A stretch of DNA of 64,000 nt. It comes from Taibaiella sp. (lineage in GTDB: Bacteria > Bacteroidota > Bacteroidia > Chitinophagales > Chitinophagaceae). Made by a program: the position numbers and the translations under genes. The stretch covers positions 124,001-188,000 of the forward strand of contig JAHBTQ010000005.1 of NCBI GenBank assembly GCA_019638495.1, read 5' to 3'. This document shows, in pieces, positions 51,605 to 58,005 of this stretch (position 1 is its first letter; every line of letters starts with the position of its first letter). The notes under the pieces are model-generated. The model searched no databases. It saw only the letters and a list, made by a program, of their open reading frames with translations, and had not been told where the DNA came from.

Positions 51605-51634
51605 GTGAGTTAGTGTGAATATCTGTGAATAACT
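51605..51634 (+). promoter_or_regulatory. Second GTG array: three 10-bp units on the plus strand
   Basis: GTGAGTTAGT, GTGAATATCT and GTGAATAACT follow each other with no gap. The orientation is opposite to the first array, toward the gene at 51818. The rest of 51440-51817 (378 bp without a gene) is A/T-rich with a TTTTCA/TGAAAA dyad at 51568-51581 and no other clear element. Confidence 0.55.
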
Positions 51635-51817
51635 GGCAACACCAGAGAGAAAGAGAAAAGTAAGACATCCACTGCAATGCAATACAGGAGCCAAATATGC
51701 ACCCTTTGACCAACTAATCCCACAAAAAAGAAAGATGTTGATATAAAACTAATGAACCATGTGCATAACCCATGGTTTCTAACATTACGATTCCTACCTC
51801 TCCTCCAGATCCTTCTT

Positions 51818-52480
51818 ATGAAATTAATACTCTATCTAATCAGCCTGACACTACCTCTGGCACTTTGGGGCCAGGACTCCACCTTAACCTACCCTAAAAA
51901 CCAGTTGAAGTTTAACACATTTAAGGTCCTTGACCTGTACAATCCAGGGTTCGAGTTAGGGTATGAGCGAAGAATAAATAACTACATATCTGTACATATA
52001 GCTGGGGCAAAACTGACAGACCTTATCATAAAACCATATGACAAATATGATGGATATCGGCTTACATGCGAATTGAAATACATAAACAAAATGCATTTCG
52101 AAGATGTTTTCGTCATACCGTCTTTTAGTTTCGTACAAAACAAAATGGAAATGACTGCGGTTGGCGTGTTTGCCAGAGATACCGTCAAAAATTGGTCAAA
52201 ATGGACCGCAGAGACTTACAGCGATACTTTTTCAATACAAAAAACAACATGGGCCTTAAACGCGAACGCTAGTGTACTGCTACCATATCATTCTTTCGCC
52301 GTTGAATACATTCTGGGGTTAGGGATCAAAAACCGAAGTGTGACACATACTGATAGACTTTACCCGAACGACCCGTTTCGGCCAAACCGGCACAATGGCG
52401 AGGCCGATGCCTATTTGCGTGCAGGAGCTTACTATACCTTCAGTATGGTAATGACTCTGCGAGTTGCGTATTGTTTTTAA
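51818..52480 (+). CDS. Hypothetical secreted or outer-membrane beta-barrel-like protein
   Basis: 220 residues from the ATG at 51818, which starts a signal peptide (Met-Lys-Leu-Ile-Leu-Tyr-Leu, cleavage near Leu-Trp-Gly-Gln). An ATG at 51752 would put 22 residues before it. The mature part has alternating hydrophobic strands, Pro-Gly-Phe-Glu-Leu-Gly-Tyr-Glu-Arg and a final strand ending Arg-Val-Ala-Tyr-Cys-Phe, with an aromatic last residue as in outer-membrane barrels. This resembles small DUF3575-like barrels but I do not recognise the family with certainty. Divergent from mraZ; single gene. Confidence 0.65.
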   Translation: MKLILYLISLTLPLALWGQDSTLTYPKNQLKFNTFKVLDLYNPGFELGYERRINNYISVHIAGAKLTDLIIKPYDKYDGYRLTCELKYINKMHFEDVFVIPSFSFVQNKMEMTAVGVFARDTVKNWSKWTAETYSDTFSIQKTTWALNANASVLLPYHSFAVEYILGLGIKNRSVTHTDRLYPNDPFRPNRHNGEADAYLRAGAYYTFSMVMTLRVAYCF

Positions 52481-52534
52481 TTTCTAAACGTTCGACCCTT
52501 TTTTCAAAAACAGACAAAATATAGTTCTAAAAAC

Positions 52535-52598
52535 ACATTCCTACATTCCTCACATTTACCACATTCCTCACATTACCGCATTACCACATTTGCACATT
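52535..52598. repeat. Degenerate 8-9 bp tandem repeat upstream of purL
   Basis: ACATT (once GCATT) starts at 52535, 52543, 52552, 52561, 52570, 52578, 52586 and 52594, each followed by a C-rich filler such as CCTC or ACC. The run ends in the -7 box of purL. Confidence 0.65.
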
Positions 52599-52605
52599 AC
52601 CTTTG
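52598..52605 (+). promoter_or_regulatory. Promoter -7 box of purL, leaderless arrangement
   Basis: TACCTTTG, exact TAnnTTTG match, followed by five bases and the ATG at 52611. Confidence 0.65.
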
Positions 52606-52610
52606 CACCC

Positions 52611-54818
52611 ATGCAAGCCACACTGGAACAAGCCGTTAAATTAGGCCTCCGCGAAGACGAATTCGAAAAAATAACAGAGATCCTCGGTCGTGTACCGAAT
52701 TTCACCGAAACTGCTATGTACTCCGTTATGTGGAGCGAACACTGCAGTTATAAAAACTCCATTACCTGGCTCAAGACGCTGCCCCGCGATGGCGCGAAGC
52801 TACTCGTAAAGGCAGGCGAAGAAAATGCCGGTCTCGTAGATATAGGCGACGGCTGGGGCTGTGTATTCAAGATAGAAAGTCACAACCACCCTTCTGCTAT
52901 CGAGCCCTTCCAGGGCGCAGCGACCGGCGTGGGCGGTATTCACCGCGACATATTTACAATGGGCGCACGCCCTATTGCTTCACTCAACTCACTGCGCTTT
53001 GGCAAGGTAGACAACCCTAAGACACGCTGGCTCATTAAGGGCGTGGTAAAGGGCATTGGCCACTATGGCAACTGCTTTGGCGTGCCTACAGTAGCAGGTG
53101 AAGTATATTATGAAAGCTGCTACCAGACAAACCCGCTCGTAAACGCTATGAGTGTGGGTGTGGTAAAGGTTGGACAGACAGTTTCTGCAACATCGCATGG
53201 CGCTGGCAACCCTGTTTTCATCGTAGGTGCTTCTACAGGTAAGGACGGTATAGGTGGTGCATCATTCGCATCTGCCGATATCAGCGAGAACAGTGCTGAG
53301 CAACTCCCTGCAGTGCAGGTGGGCGACCCGTTTGAAGAAAAGAAACTGCTGGAAGCTTGCCTTGAAGTGATACCTACAGGTGCCGTGATAGGCATGCAGG
53401 ATATGGGCGCAGCGGGCATCACCTGCAGCACCAGCGAAATGAGCGCTAAGGGCGAACATGGCATGATTATCCACCTGGACAAAGTGCCTACACGCCAGCA
53501 CAACATGAAGCCTTGGGAAATGCTGCTGAGCGAAAGCCAGGAGCGCATGCTCATCGTTATAAAGAAGGGCCGTGAAGCGGAAGTAAAAGCGATCTTCGAC
53601 AAGTGGGACATCCACTGTGTACAGATTGGCGAGGTTACAACCGATACCAACCTTAAGTACTACATGAATGGCGAGCTGGTGGCAGATGTGCCGGCAGAAA
53701 GCCTGGTACTGGGCGGTGGCGCTCCGGTTTACACACGCGAGTATAGCGAGCCTAAATACTTTGCAGAGATCGCTAAGTTCGACGCAACGTCTATCGCTGT
53801 TCCCGGCGACCTGAAAGAAGTAGCTTACCAACTGATTCAATTACCAAACATTGCCTCTAAGCGATGGATATATGAGCAGTATGATAGCATGGTAGGTACT
53901 GGCAATACTCAAACAAACGAAGCCAGTGATGCATCAGTGGTTCGTGTACATGGCTCTGACAAGGGACTTGCAGTCACTACAGATTGCAATAGCCGCTACG
54001 TATTTGCAGACCCATATAAGGGTGGCATGATAGCAGTGTGTGAAGCAGCCCGCAACATAGTATGCAGCGGCGCACAGCCGGTAGCTATTACCAACTGCCT
54101 CAACTTCGGTAATCCTTACAATCCTGAAGTGTACTACCAATTCGTACATGCTATCAAAGGCATGGGCGACGCTTGTCGCAAGCTCGATACACCTGTTACA
54201 GGTGGCAACGTTAGCTTCTACAACCAGAGCGAGGACGGCCCGGTTTATCCTACACCTACTATAGGCATGGTGGGTGTTATGGACTCACTCTCACAAAAAA
54301 TGTCACTTGGCTTCAAACATGCCGGAGACACTATTTACATGCTGGGTGTAAACCACGGAGACATCAACTGCTCTGAGTACCTGCATCACATATGCGGCGT
54401 TACGCACAGCCCGGCACCACACTTTGAGCTGGAGGAGGAATTTAACTTGCAGCAAACGGTTTCCCGCCTCATCAGCGAGAAGCTTATTCGCTCAGCACAC
54501 GACATTTCAGAAGGTGGCCTGTTTGCATGCTTGCTGGAAAGCAGCATGGCCGGCGGTCTTGGCTTCTCAGTAAATACCGGAAACGATATACGCAAAGATG
54601 CCGCACTCTTTGGCGAGGGCCAGAGCCGCGTTGTTGTTAGCGTTAACCCCGACCTGCACGCACTTTTCGAAGCAGAGCTGAAAGGCACTCCATTCACTAA
54701 GTTGGGCCACGTAACGGCAGGCAAGGAAATCGTAATTGACAACGACAACTGGGGCTACCTCGCCGACTGGCAAAAAGCCTACGACACATCGCTCGAGCGC
54801 ATGCTCGCCGCACAATAA
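52611..54818 (+). CDS. purL: Phosphoribosylformylglycinamidine synthase subunit PurL (short form)
   Basis: 735 residues from the ATG at 52611; the upstream in-frame ATG-like codon at 52590 lies within the promoter. Length matches the small PurL that needs separate PurQ and PurS subunits. Motifs: Met-Trp-Ser-Glu-His-Cys-Ser-Tyr-Lys-Asn-Ser, Ile-Glu-Ser-His-Asn-His-Pro-Ser, Gly-Ala-Ala-Thr-Gly-Val-Gly-Gly, Gln-Asp-Met-Gly-Ala-Ala-Gly and Asp-Ile-Ser-Glu-Gly-Gly-Leu. It makes FGAM from FGAR, ATP and glutamine-derived ammonia in purine synthesis. Monocistronic, with its own promoter and terminator. Confidence 0.97.
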   Translation: MQATLEQAVKLGLREDEFEKITEILGRVPNFTETAMYSVMWSEHCSYKNSITWLKTLPRDGAKLLVKAGEENAGLVDIGDGWGCVFKIESHNHPSAIEPFQGAATGVGGIHRDIFTMGARPIASLNSLRFGKVDNPKTRWLIKGVVKGIGHYGNCFGVPTVAGEVYYESCYQTNPLVNAMSVGVVKVGQTVSATSHGAGNPVFIVGASTGKDGIGGASFASADISENSAEQLPAVQVGDPFEEKKLLEACLEVIPTGAVIGMQDMGAAGITCSTSEMSAKGEHGMIIHLDKVPTRQHNMKPWEMLLSESQERMLIVIKKGREAEVKAIFDKWDIHCVQIGEVTTDTNLKYYMNGELVADVPAESLVLGGGAPVYTREYSEPKYFAEIAKFDATSIAVPGDLKEVAYQLIQLPNIASKRWIYEQYDSMVGTGNTQTNEASDASVVRVHGSDKGLAVTTDCNSRYVFADPYKGGMIAVCEAARNIVCSGAQPVAITNCLNFGNPYNPEVYYQFVHAIKGMGDACRKLDTPVTGGNVSFYNQSEDGPVYPTPTIGMVGVMDSLSQKMSLGFKHAGDTIYMLGVNHGDINCSEYLHHICGVTHSPAPHFELEEEFNLQQTVSRLISEKLIRSAHDISEGGLFACLLESSMAGGLGFSVNTGNDIRKDAALFGEGQSRVVVSVNPDLHALFEAELKGTPFTKLGHVTAGKEIVIDNDNWGYLADWQKAYDTSLERMLAAQ

Positions 54819-54838
54819 TAGAAAAGTAGCTTAACGAA

Positions 54839-54864
54839 AAGAGCCTACCTGACGGTAGGCTCTT
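54839..54864 (+). terminator. Intrinsic terminator of purL
   Basis: 11-bp stem (AAGAGCCTACC with GGTAGGCTCTT) and TGAC loop, 20 bases after the purL stop, followed by CTATTG. Confidence 0.85.
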
Positions 54865-54878
54865 CTATTGTAAGAAAG

Positions 54879-54926
54879 CGCTCATTCGATTCTCCCTCCC
54901 CTTTTCCGGGGAGGGATGGGGAGGGG
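54879..54926. repeat. Dispersed intergenic hairpin repeat, copy 1
   Basis: CGCTCATTCG followed by a C-rich arm, a short loop, a G-rich arm and a second G-rich run. It matches the element at 61481-61526 in layout and most bases. Confidence 0.7.
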
Positions 54927-54965
54927 CTACACGCTCCGCTCTCGCTCTCCGCACTGGCGCAGCCT

Positions 54966-55553
54966 CTACCCTCTCTTAAGGTACGGATATTTATACCCCG
55001 GAGGCAACGGATACCCCAACTCATACATAATGTTTTCCAGGTCCTTCTCCTCGTCGGGCACATACTTCCTGTCCAGGTTCATGCCATTTACCCGCGCCCA
55101 GGTCTGCCATTTAATAGCAGTAAGCGGGTTCTTAAACTCCTGAAGCATCTCGTAGATGTTCAGTTCTGTTTGCCGGGCTATCAGTTTCACCAGCAGTTTA
55201 CCTTGTGTCACATTCAGTTTTTTCACCCGGTCTTCAAACTCTGTGCGCATATCGTCTTCGCGCCCGTTTATATACTGGCGCCTTTCCCGCCTGCTTATTC
55301 CCTCCTCATGTACCTTCTGATCCACCTCCTTAAAAAGCTTGGTGGCAGCATTCAGGTAAGGCAGTATTGTTGTCACATAAAACTTCATCTGGTTATAGCG
55401 ATACCTGTCCGTATCATTCAGAAACTGTGCCGTTACGCGAAACTCGGGGAGCATGAACGTTGTGTCATCACTGAGCAGTTCACCACTGTTTTGCCCCATG
55501 GCATGTGTGGTCAGAAACAATGGGACCAACAACAAATACTTTCTCATAATCAT
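54966..55553 (-). CDS. DUF4294 family protein
   Basis: 195 residues with a signal peptide ending Ala-Met-Gly-Gln (ATG at 55553; another at 55547). The body has Arg-Tyr-Arg-Tyr-Asn-Gln, Arg-Arg-Glu-Arg-Arg-Gln-Tyr-Ile, Leu-Thr/Asn-Val-Thr-Gln-Gly-Lys-Leu-Leu-Val-Lys-Leu-Ile-Ala-Arg-Gln-Thr and Trp-Gln-Thr-Trp-Ala, the conserved core of DUF4294, found only in Bacteroidota. Function unknown; the family is exported and mostly helical. A TATTTTTG box at 55573-55580 gives it its own promoter. The next gene on this strand is far away. Confidence 0.82.
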   Translation of the reverse strand: MIMRKYLLLVPLFLTTHAMGQNSGELLSDDTTFMLPEFRVTAQFLNDTDRYRYNQMKFYVTTILPYLNAATKLFKEVDQKVHEEGISRRERRQYINGREDDMRTEFEDRVKKLNVTQGKLLVKLIARQTELNIYEMLQEFKNPLTAIKWQTWARVNGMNLDRKYVPDEEKDLENIMYELGYPLPPGYKYPYLKRG

Positions 55554-55572
55554 AGTATATCAATCCTCGTAC

Positions 55573-55580
55573 CAAAAATA
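55573..55580 (-). promoter_or_regulatory. Promoter -7 box of the DUF4294 gene
   Basis: TATTTTTG on the minus strand, exact TAnnTTTG match, 19 bases before the ATG at 55553. Confidence 0.55.
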
Positions 55581-55673
55581 ATAACCTATTGCACGAATAT
55601 GAATAGATTATCTTGCCTCGATAATTTTAACAAACAATAACAGTTCAAATGTTGTTGGAATTTTAAAAGCTTG

Positions 55674-55681
55674 TATTTTTG
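55674..55681 (+). promoter_or_regulatory. Orphan promoter -7 box
   Basis: TATTTTTG, exact match, with TTG at 55652-55654 leaving a 19-base spacer as in Bacteroides-type promoters. The first thing downstream is the hairpin terminator at 55709-55745. Confidence 0.5.
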
Positions 55682-55687
55682 TGATGG

Positions 55688-55745
55688 GTATATTTTTCAT
55701 AAGGTGTAAGCAAGGCCTCGGTTCGTCCGGGGCCATGCTGTTTTT
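55688..55745 (+). ncRNA. Candidate small RNA of about 55-60 nt
   Basis: The expected product of the promoter at 55674-55681, ending at a strong terminator. It contains no ORF worth calling and matches no RNA family I can recognise. The predicted 5' end (near 55688) is approximate. Confidence 0.35.
55709..55745 (+). terminator. Strong intrinsic terminator hairpin in the 55.6-kb intergenic region
   Basis: Stem AGCAAGGCCTCGG with CCGGGGCCATGCT: 13 positions with one A/A mismatch and one wobble, loop TTCGT, then G and five T. No protein gene ends just upstream on this strand. Confidence 0.75.
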
Positions 55746-55828
55746 AGAACCCGCTCTTTCTTTCACCACCAATGAGTTACAACAATTTTACAGATGCCCC
55801 ACGGCATACGTTCGTCCGCGTAAAGTTT

Positions 55829-55836
55829 TATTTTTG
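55829..55836 (+). promoter_or_regulatory. Promoter -7 box of the alpha/beta hydrolase gene
   Basis: TATTTTTG, exact match, 41 bases before the ATG at 55878. A small ATGCC/GGCAT hairpin (55795-55808) precedes it. Nothing else is seen in 55746-55877. Confidence 0.5.
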
Positions 55837-55877
55837 CGCCAAACTATAGTATTTTAGCATCATTCACAGCTACGCGC

Positions 55878-56639
55878 ATGGAGTACGAAATAAAGCAGGT
55901 AGGAAAGTTGAAGTATGTAGAGGAGGGTTCAGGCGAACCCCTCGTTCTGCTGCATGGTCTTTTTGGGGCACTTAGCAACTTTAAAGACCTGGTAGAGCAC
56001 TTCCGGCACACACATCGCGTCATGATTCCGCTGCTGCCGCTTTACGACCTCACAATATTGGAAACATCAGTATCAGGCCTGGCAAAATTTGTCCATAAGT
56101 TCTTTGAAGCCATGAAGCTCCAGAACGTTCACCTCCTGGGTAATTCCCTTGGCGGACATGTGGGTCTGGTATTTGCGCTGAAACACCCCGAATGCATAAA
56201 GACAATTACACTCACGGGTAGCTCTGGTCTTTTTGAAAACGGCATGGGAGAGACTTACCCAAAGAGGGGTGATTACAACTACGTTCAGAAGAAGACAGAG
56301 CTTACTTTCTATGATCCTAAAATAGCCAATAAAGAACTGGTTGACGAGGTGTTCAGCATTATCAACAATCGGCTTAAGGCTATCAAGATCATTACTTTGG
56401 CACGCTCAGCCATTAAGCACAATCTCGGCGATGAACTCAACCAGATAAAACAACCTGTTTGTCTCATTTGGGGCAGGAACGATACGATCACGCCACCCAT
56501 GGTAGCTGAGGAATTTCAAAAGCTGCTACCTACTTCAGAGTTACACTGGATTGACAAGTGCGGACATGCCCCAATGATGGAAGTTCCCGGTGAATTCAAT
56601 GTGATCCTGGACCGGTTCCTTGAGAAGCATAAAGGTTAA
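55878..56639 (+). CDS. Alpha/beta-fold hydrolase
   Basis: 253 residues without signal peptide. Leu-Leu-His-Gly-Leu-Phe-Gly (oxyanion hole) near residue 24, nucleophile elbow Gly-Asn-Ser-Leu-Gly-Gly near residue 91, acid in Gly-Arg-Asn-Asp-Thr-Ile (about 197) and His in Cys-Gly-His-Ala-Pro-Met (about 227) complete the catalytic triad. Substrate not known; the family includes esterases, C-C hydrolases and haloperoxidase-like enzymes. A single gene with its own promoter, 97 bp before the CBS gene. Confidence 0.88.
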   Translation: MEYEIKQVGKLKYVEEGSGEPLVLLHGLFGALSNFKDLVEHFRHTHRVMIPLLPLYDLTILETSVSGLAKFVHKFFEAMKLQNVHLLGNSLGGHVGLVFALKHPECIKTITLTGSSGLFENGMGETYPKRGDYNYVQKKTELTFYDPKIANKELVDEVFSIINNRLKAIKIITLARSAIKHNLGDELNQIKQPVCLIWGRNDTITPPMVAEEFQKLLPTSELHWIDKCGHAPMMEVPGEFNVILDRFLEKHKG

Positions 56640-56736
56640 GACGATTGTTAAATTCCCTTTTAAGCAACTGCGATCCTGAATCCCGCCGGCCCTTTGGCGC
56701 GTATATTGCAGTACTTGGCTTATACACCCGGAATCT

Positions 56737-57390
56737 ATGAGTATTGAACGACTAATTACGCATTCAGCACCTACGCTTACCACTACGGACACAATAGCAA
56801 GGGCGTTGGAAATATTCGACGAAACTGCGCTGGACGGCCTTCCTGTGCTGGACCATGATGACTATGCCGGATTTGTGACGGAAAACCAGCTACTGGAGAT
56901 TCCTAACGATACCGACACACTCGCAAACCATGTGCAGTACAAACCCGCAGTGCCGCGCTCAGCACATGCTTTCGATGCCATTGCCACTATGCACCAGGCC
57001 AGCCTGCCGCTACTCCCGGTCATTGATAATGACGGAAAATACTATGGTTGCATAGACCGTGTTCATGTCTTGGATTACATTGCTGAGTATAGTGGAATAA
57101 GTAATCCGGGCGGCGTCCTCGTATTGGAGATTCCGCCACGCAACTATTCCATGTTTGAGATAGCGCGCATTTGCGAGAATGAAGACGTAACACTGCTCAC
57201 TATGCACTCCCGCACTAACGAGAATGGCATGCTGGAGCTAACAATGAAACTCAACCGAACTGTGCTTGATGCTGTTGTGGCATCCTTCCAGCGCCACAAC
57301 TATCATGTGGTGGAGGTCTACGGAAAAGAGACAGACAAAGAGGACATCATGGATAAGTACAACCTGCTTATGAACTACCTCAATATGTAA
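56737..57390 (+). CDS. CBS-domain protein (AcuB-like)
   Basis: 217 residues. Two CBS motifs (about 1-60 and 65-125) with Ile-Thr-His-Ser-Ala-Pro-Thr-Leu, Asp-Gly-Leu-Pro-Val-Leu-Asp and Leu-Pro-Leu-Leu-Pro-Val-Ile-Asp-Asn-Asp-Gly-Lys, followed by an ACT-like C-terminal part (about 135-217). CBS pairs usually bind adenine nucleotides and act as energy sensors; the target here is unknown. Three bases before the DUF3109 gene, so cotranscribed. Confidence 0.86.
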   Translation: MSIERLITHSAPTLTTTDTIARALEIFDETALDGLPVLDHDDYAGFVTENQLLEIPNDTDTLANHVQYKPAVPRSAHAFDAIATMHQASLPLLPVIDNDGKYYGCIDRVHVLDYIAEYSGISNPGGVLVLEIPPRNYSMFEIARICENEDVTLLTMHSRTNENGMLELTMKLNRTVLDAVVASFQRHNYHVVEVYGKETDKEDIMDKYNLLMNYLNM

Positions 57391-57393
57391 TCT

Positions 57394-57984
57394 ATGATAG
57401 CGATCGATGGCGTATTACTGAGCGATGAAATTATTGAGGAGCAGTTTGTCTGTGACCTTGAAAAGTGCAAAGGCGGGTGCTGCGTAGATGGCGACTGCGG
57501 TGCACCGCTAACCAAGGAAGAAACAAAGATCATCAAGCAGATCTACCCGCAGATCAAAAATTACCTGGTTCCCGAATACATTGATGAGATAGAGCGCCAG
57601 GGTACCCACACTACCGACAGTGAGTATGGCTATGTGACCCCTACCGTCAATGGCGGCATTTGCGTCTATGGCTATACCGATGAACTGGGTATTGTAAAGT
57701 GTGGAATAGAGAAGGCATGGAAAGAGGGCAAAATTGATTTTAGGAAACCCATCTCCTGTCACCTTTACCCCATTCGCATCATCTCCCATCCCGGCTACGA
57801 AGCCGTAAACTATCAACCACGAGAAACACTCTGCAAACCGGCTTGTAAGCTGGGACGAAAATTAAAGGTTCCCGTATACAAGTTCCTCCGGGAAGCTCTT
57901 GTGCGCAAATACGGTGAAGAGTTCTATGGCGCATTGGATGCTATAGCCCACAAGTACTTCAACGAAAAAAATAAAGAAAAGTAA
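57394..57984 (+). CDS. DUF3109 cysteine-rich protein
   Basis: 196 residues. The N terminus holds a cysteine cluster (Phe-Val-Cys-Asp-Leu-x-x-Cys-Lys-Gly-Gly-Cys-Cys and Gly-Asp-Cys-Gly) and more Cys at Gly-Gly-Ile-Cys, Lys-Cys-Gly, Ser-Cys-His-Leu-Tyr-Pro and Cys-Lys-Pro-Ala-Cys, a pattern close to the YkgJ zinc/iron-binding family; this is DUF3109. Function unknown, cytoplasmic. Second gene of the CBS-DUF3109 pair. Converges on the MORN gene with three bases between the stops. Confidence 0.86.
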   Translation: MIAIDGVLLSDEIIEEQFVCDLEKCKGGCCVDGDCGAPLTKEETKIIKQIYPQIKNYLVPEYIDEIERQGTHTTDSEYGYVTPTVNGGICVYGYTDELGIVKCGIEKAWKEGKIDFRKPISCHLYPIRIISHPGYEAVNYQPRETLCKPACKLGRKLKVPVYKFLREALVRKYGEEFYGALDAIAHKYFNEKNKEK

Positions 57985-58005
57985 CACCTACCTTACATAT
58001 AGGTG
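57985..58005 (-). terminator. Hairpin at the convergent stops of the DUF3109 and MORN genes
   Basis: CACCTA and TAGGTG flank a 9-base loop and include the MORN stop codon. On the minus strand it is followed by a T-rich run (TTACTTTTCTTTATTTTTTT) lying inside the DUF3109 3' end. Confidence 0.45.

Noticed and set aside
54845..55063. 72-codon minus-strand frame with Ser-Pro-Ser-Pro-Ser peptide
   Set aside because: It is read from the dispersed GC-rich repeat and the purL terminator and overlaps the end of the DUF4294 gene.
55560..55877. tRNA or SRP RNA in the intergenic region
   Set aside because: The TTCG-bearing hairpin lacks a cloverleaf, an acceptor stem and the conserved SRP apical-loop sequence.
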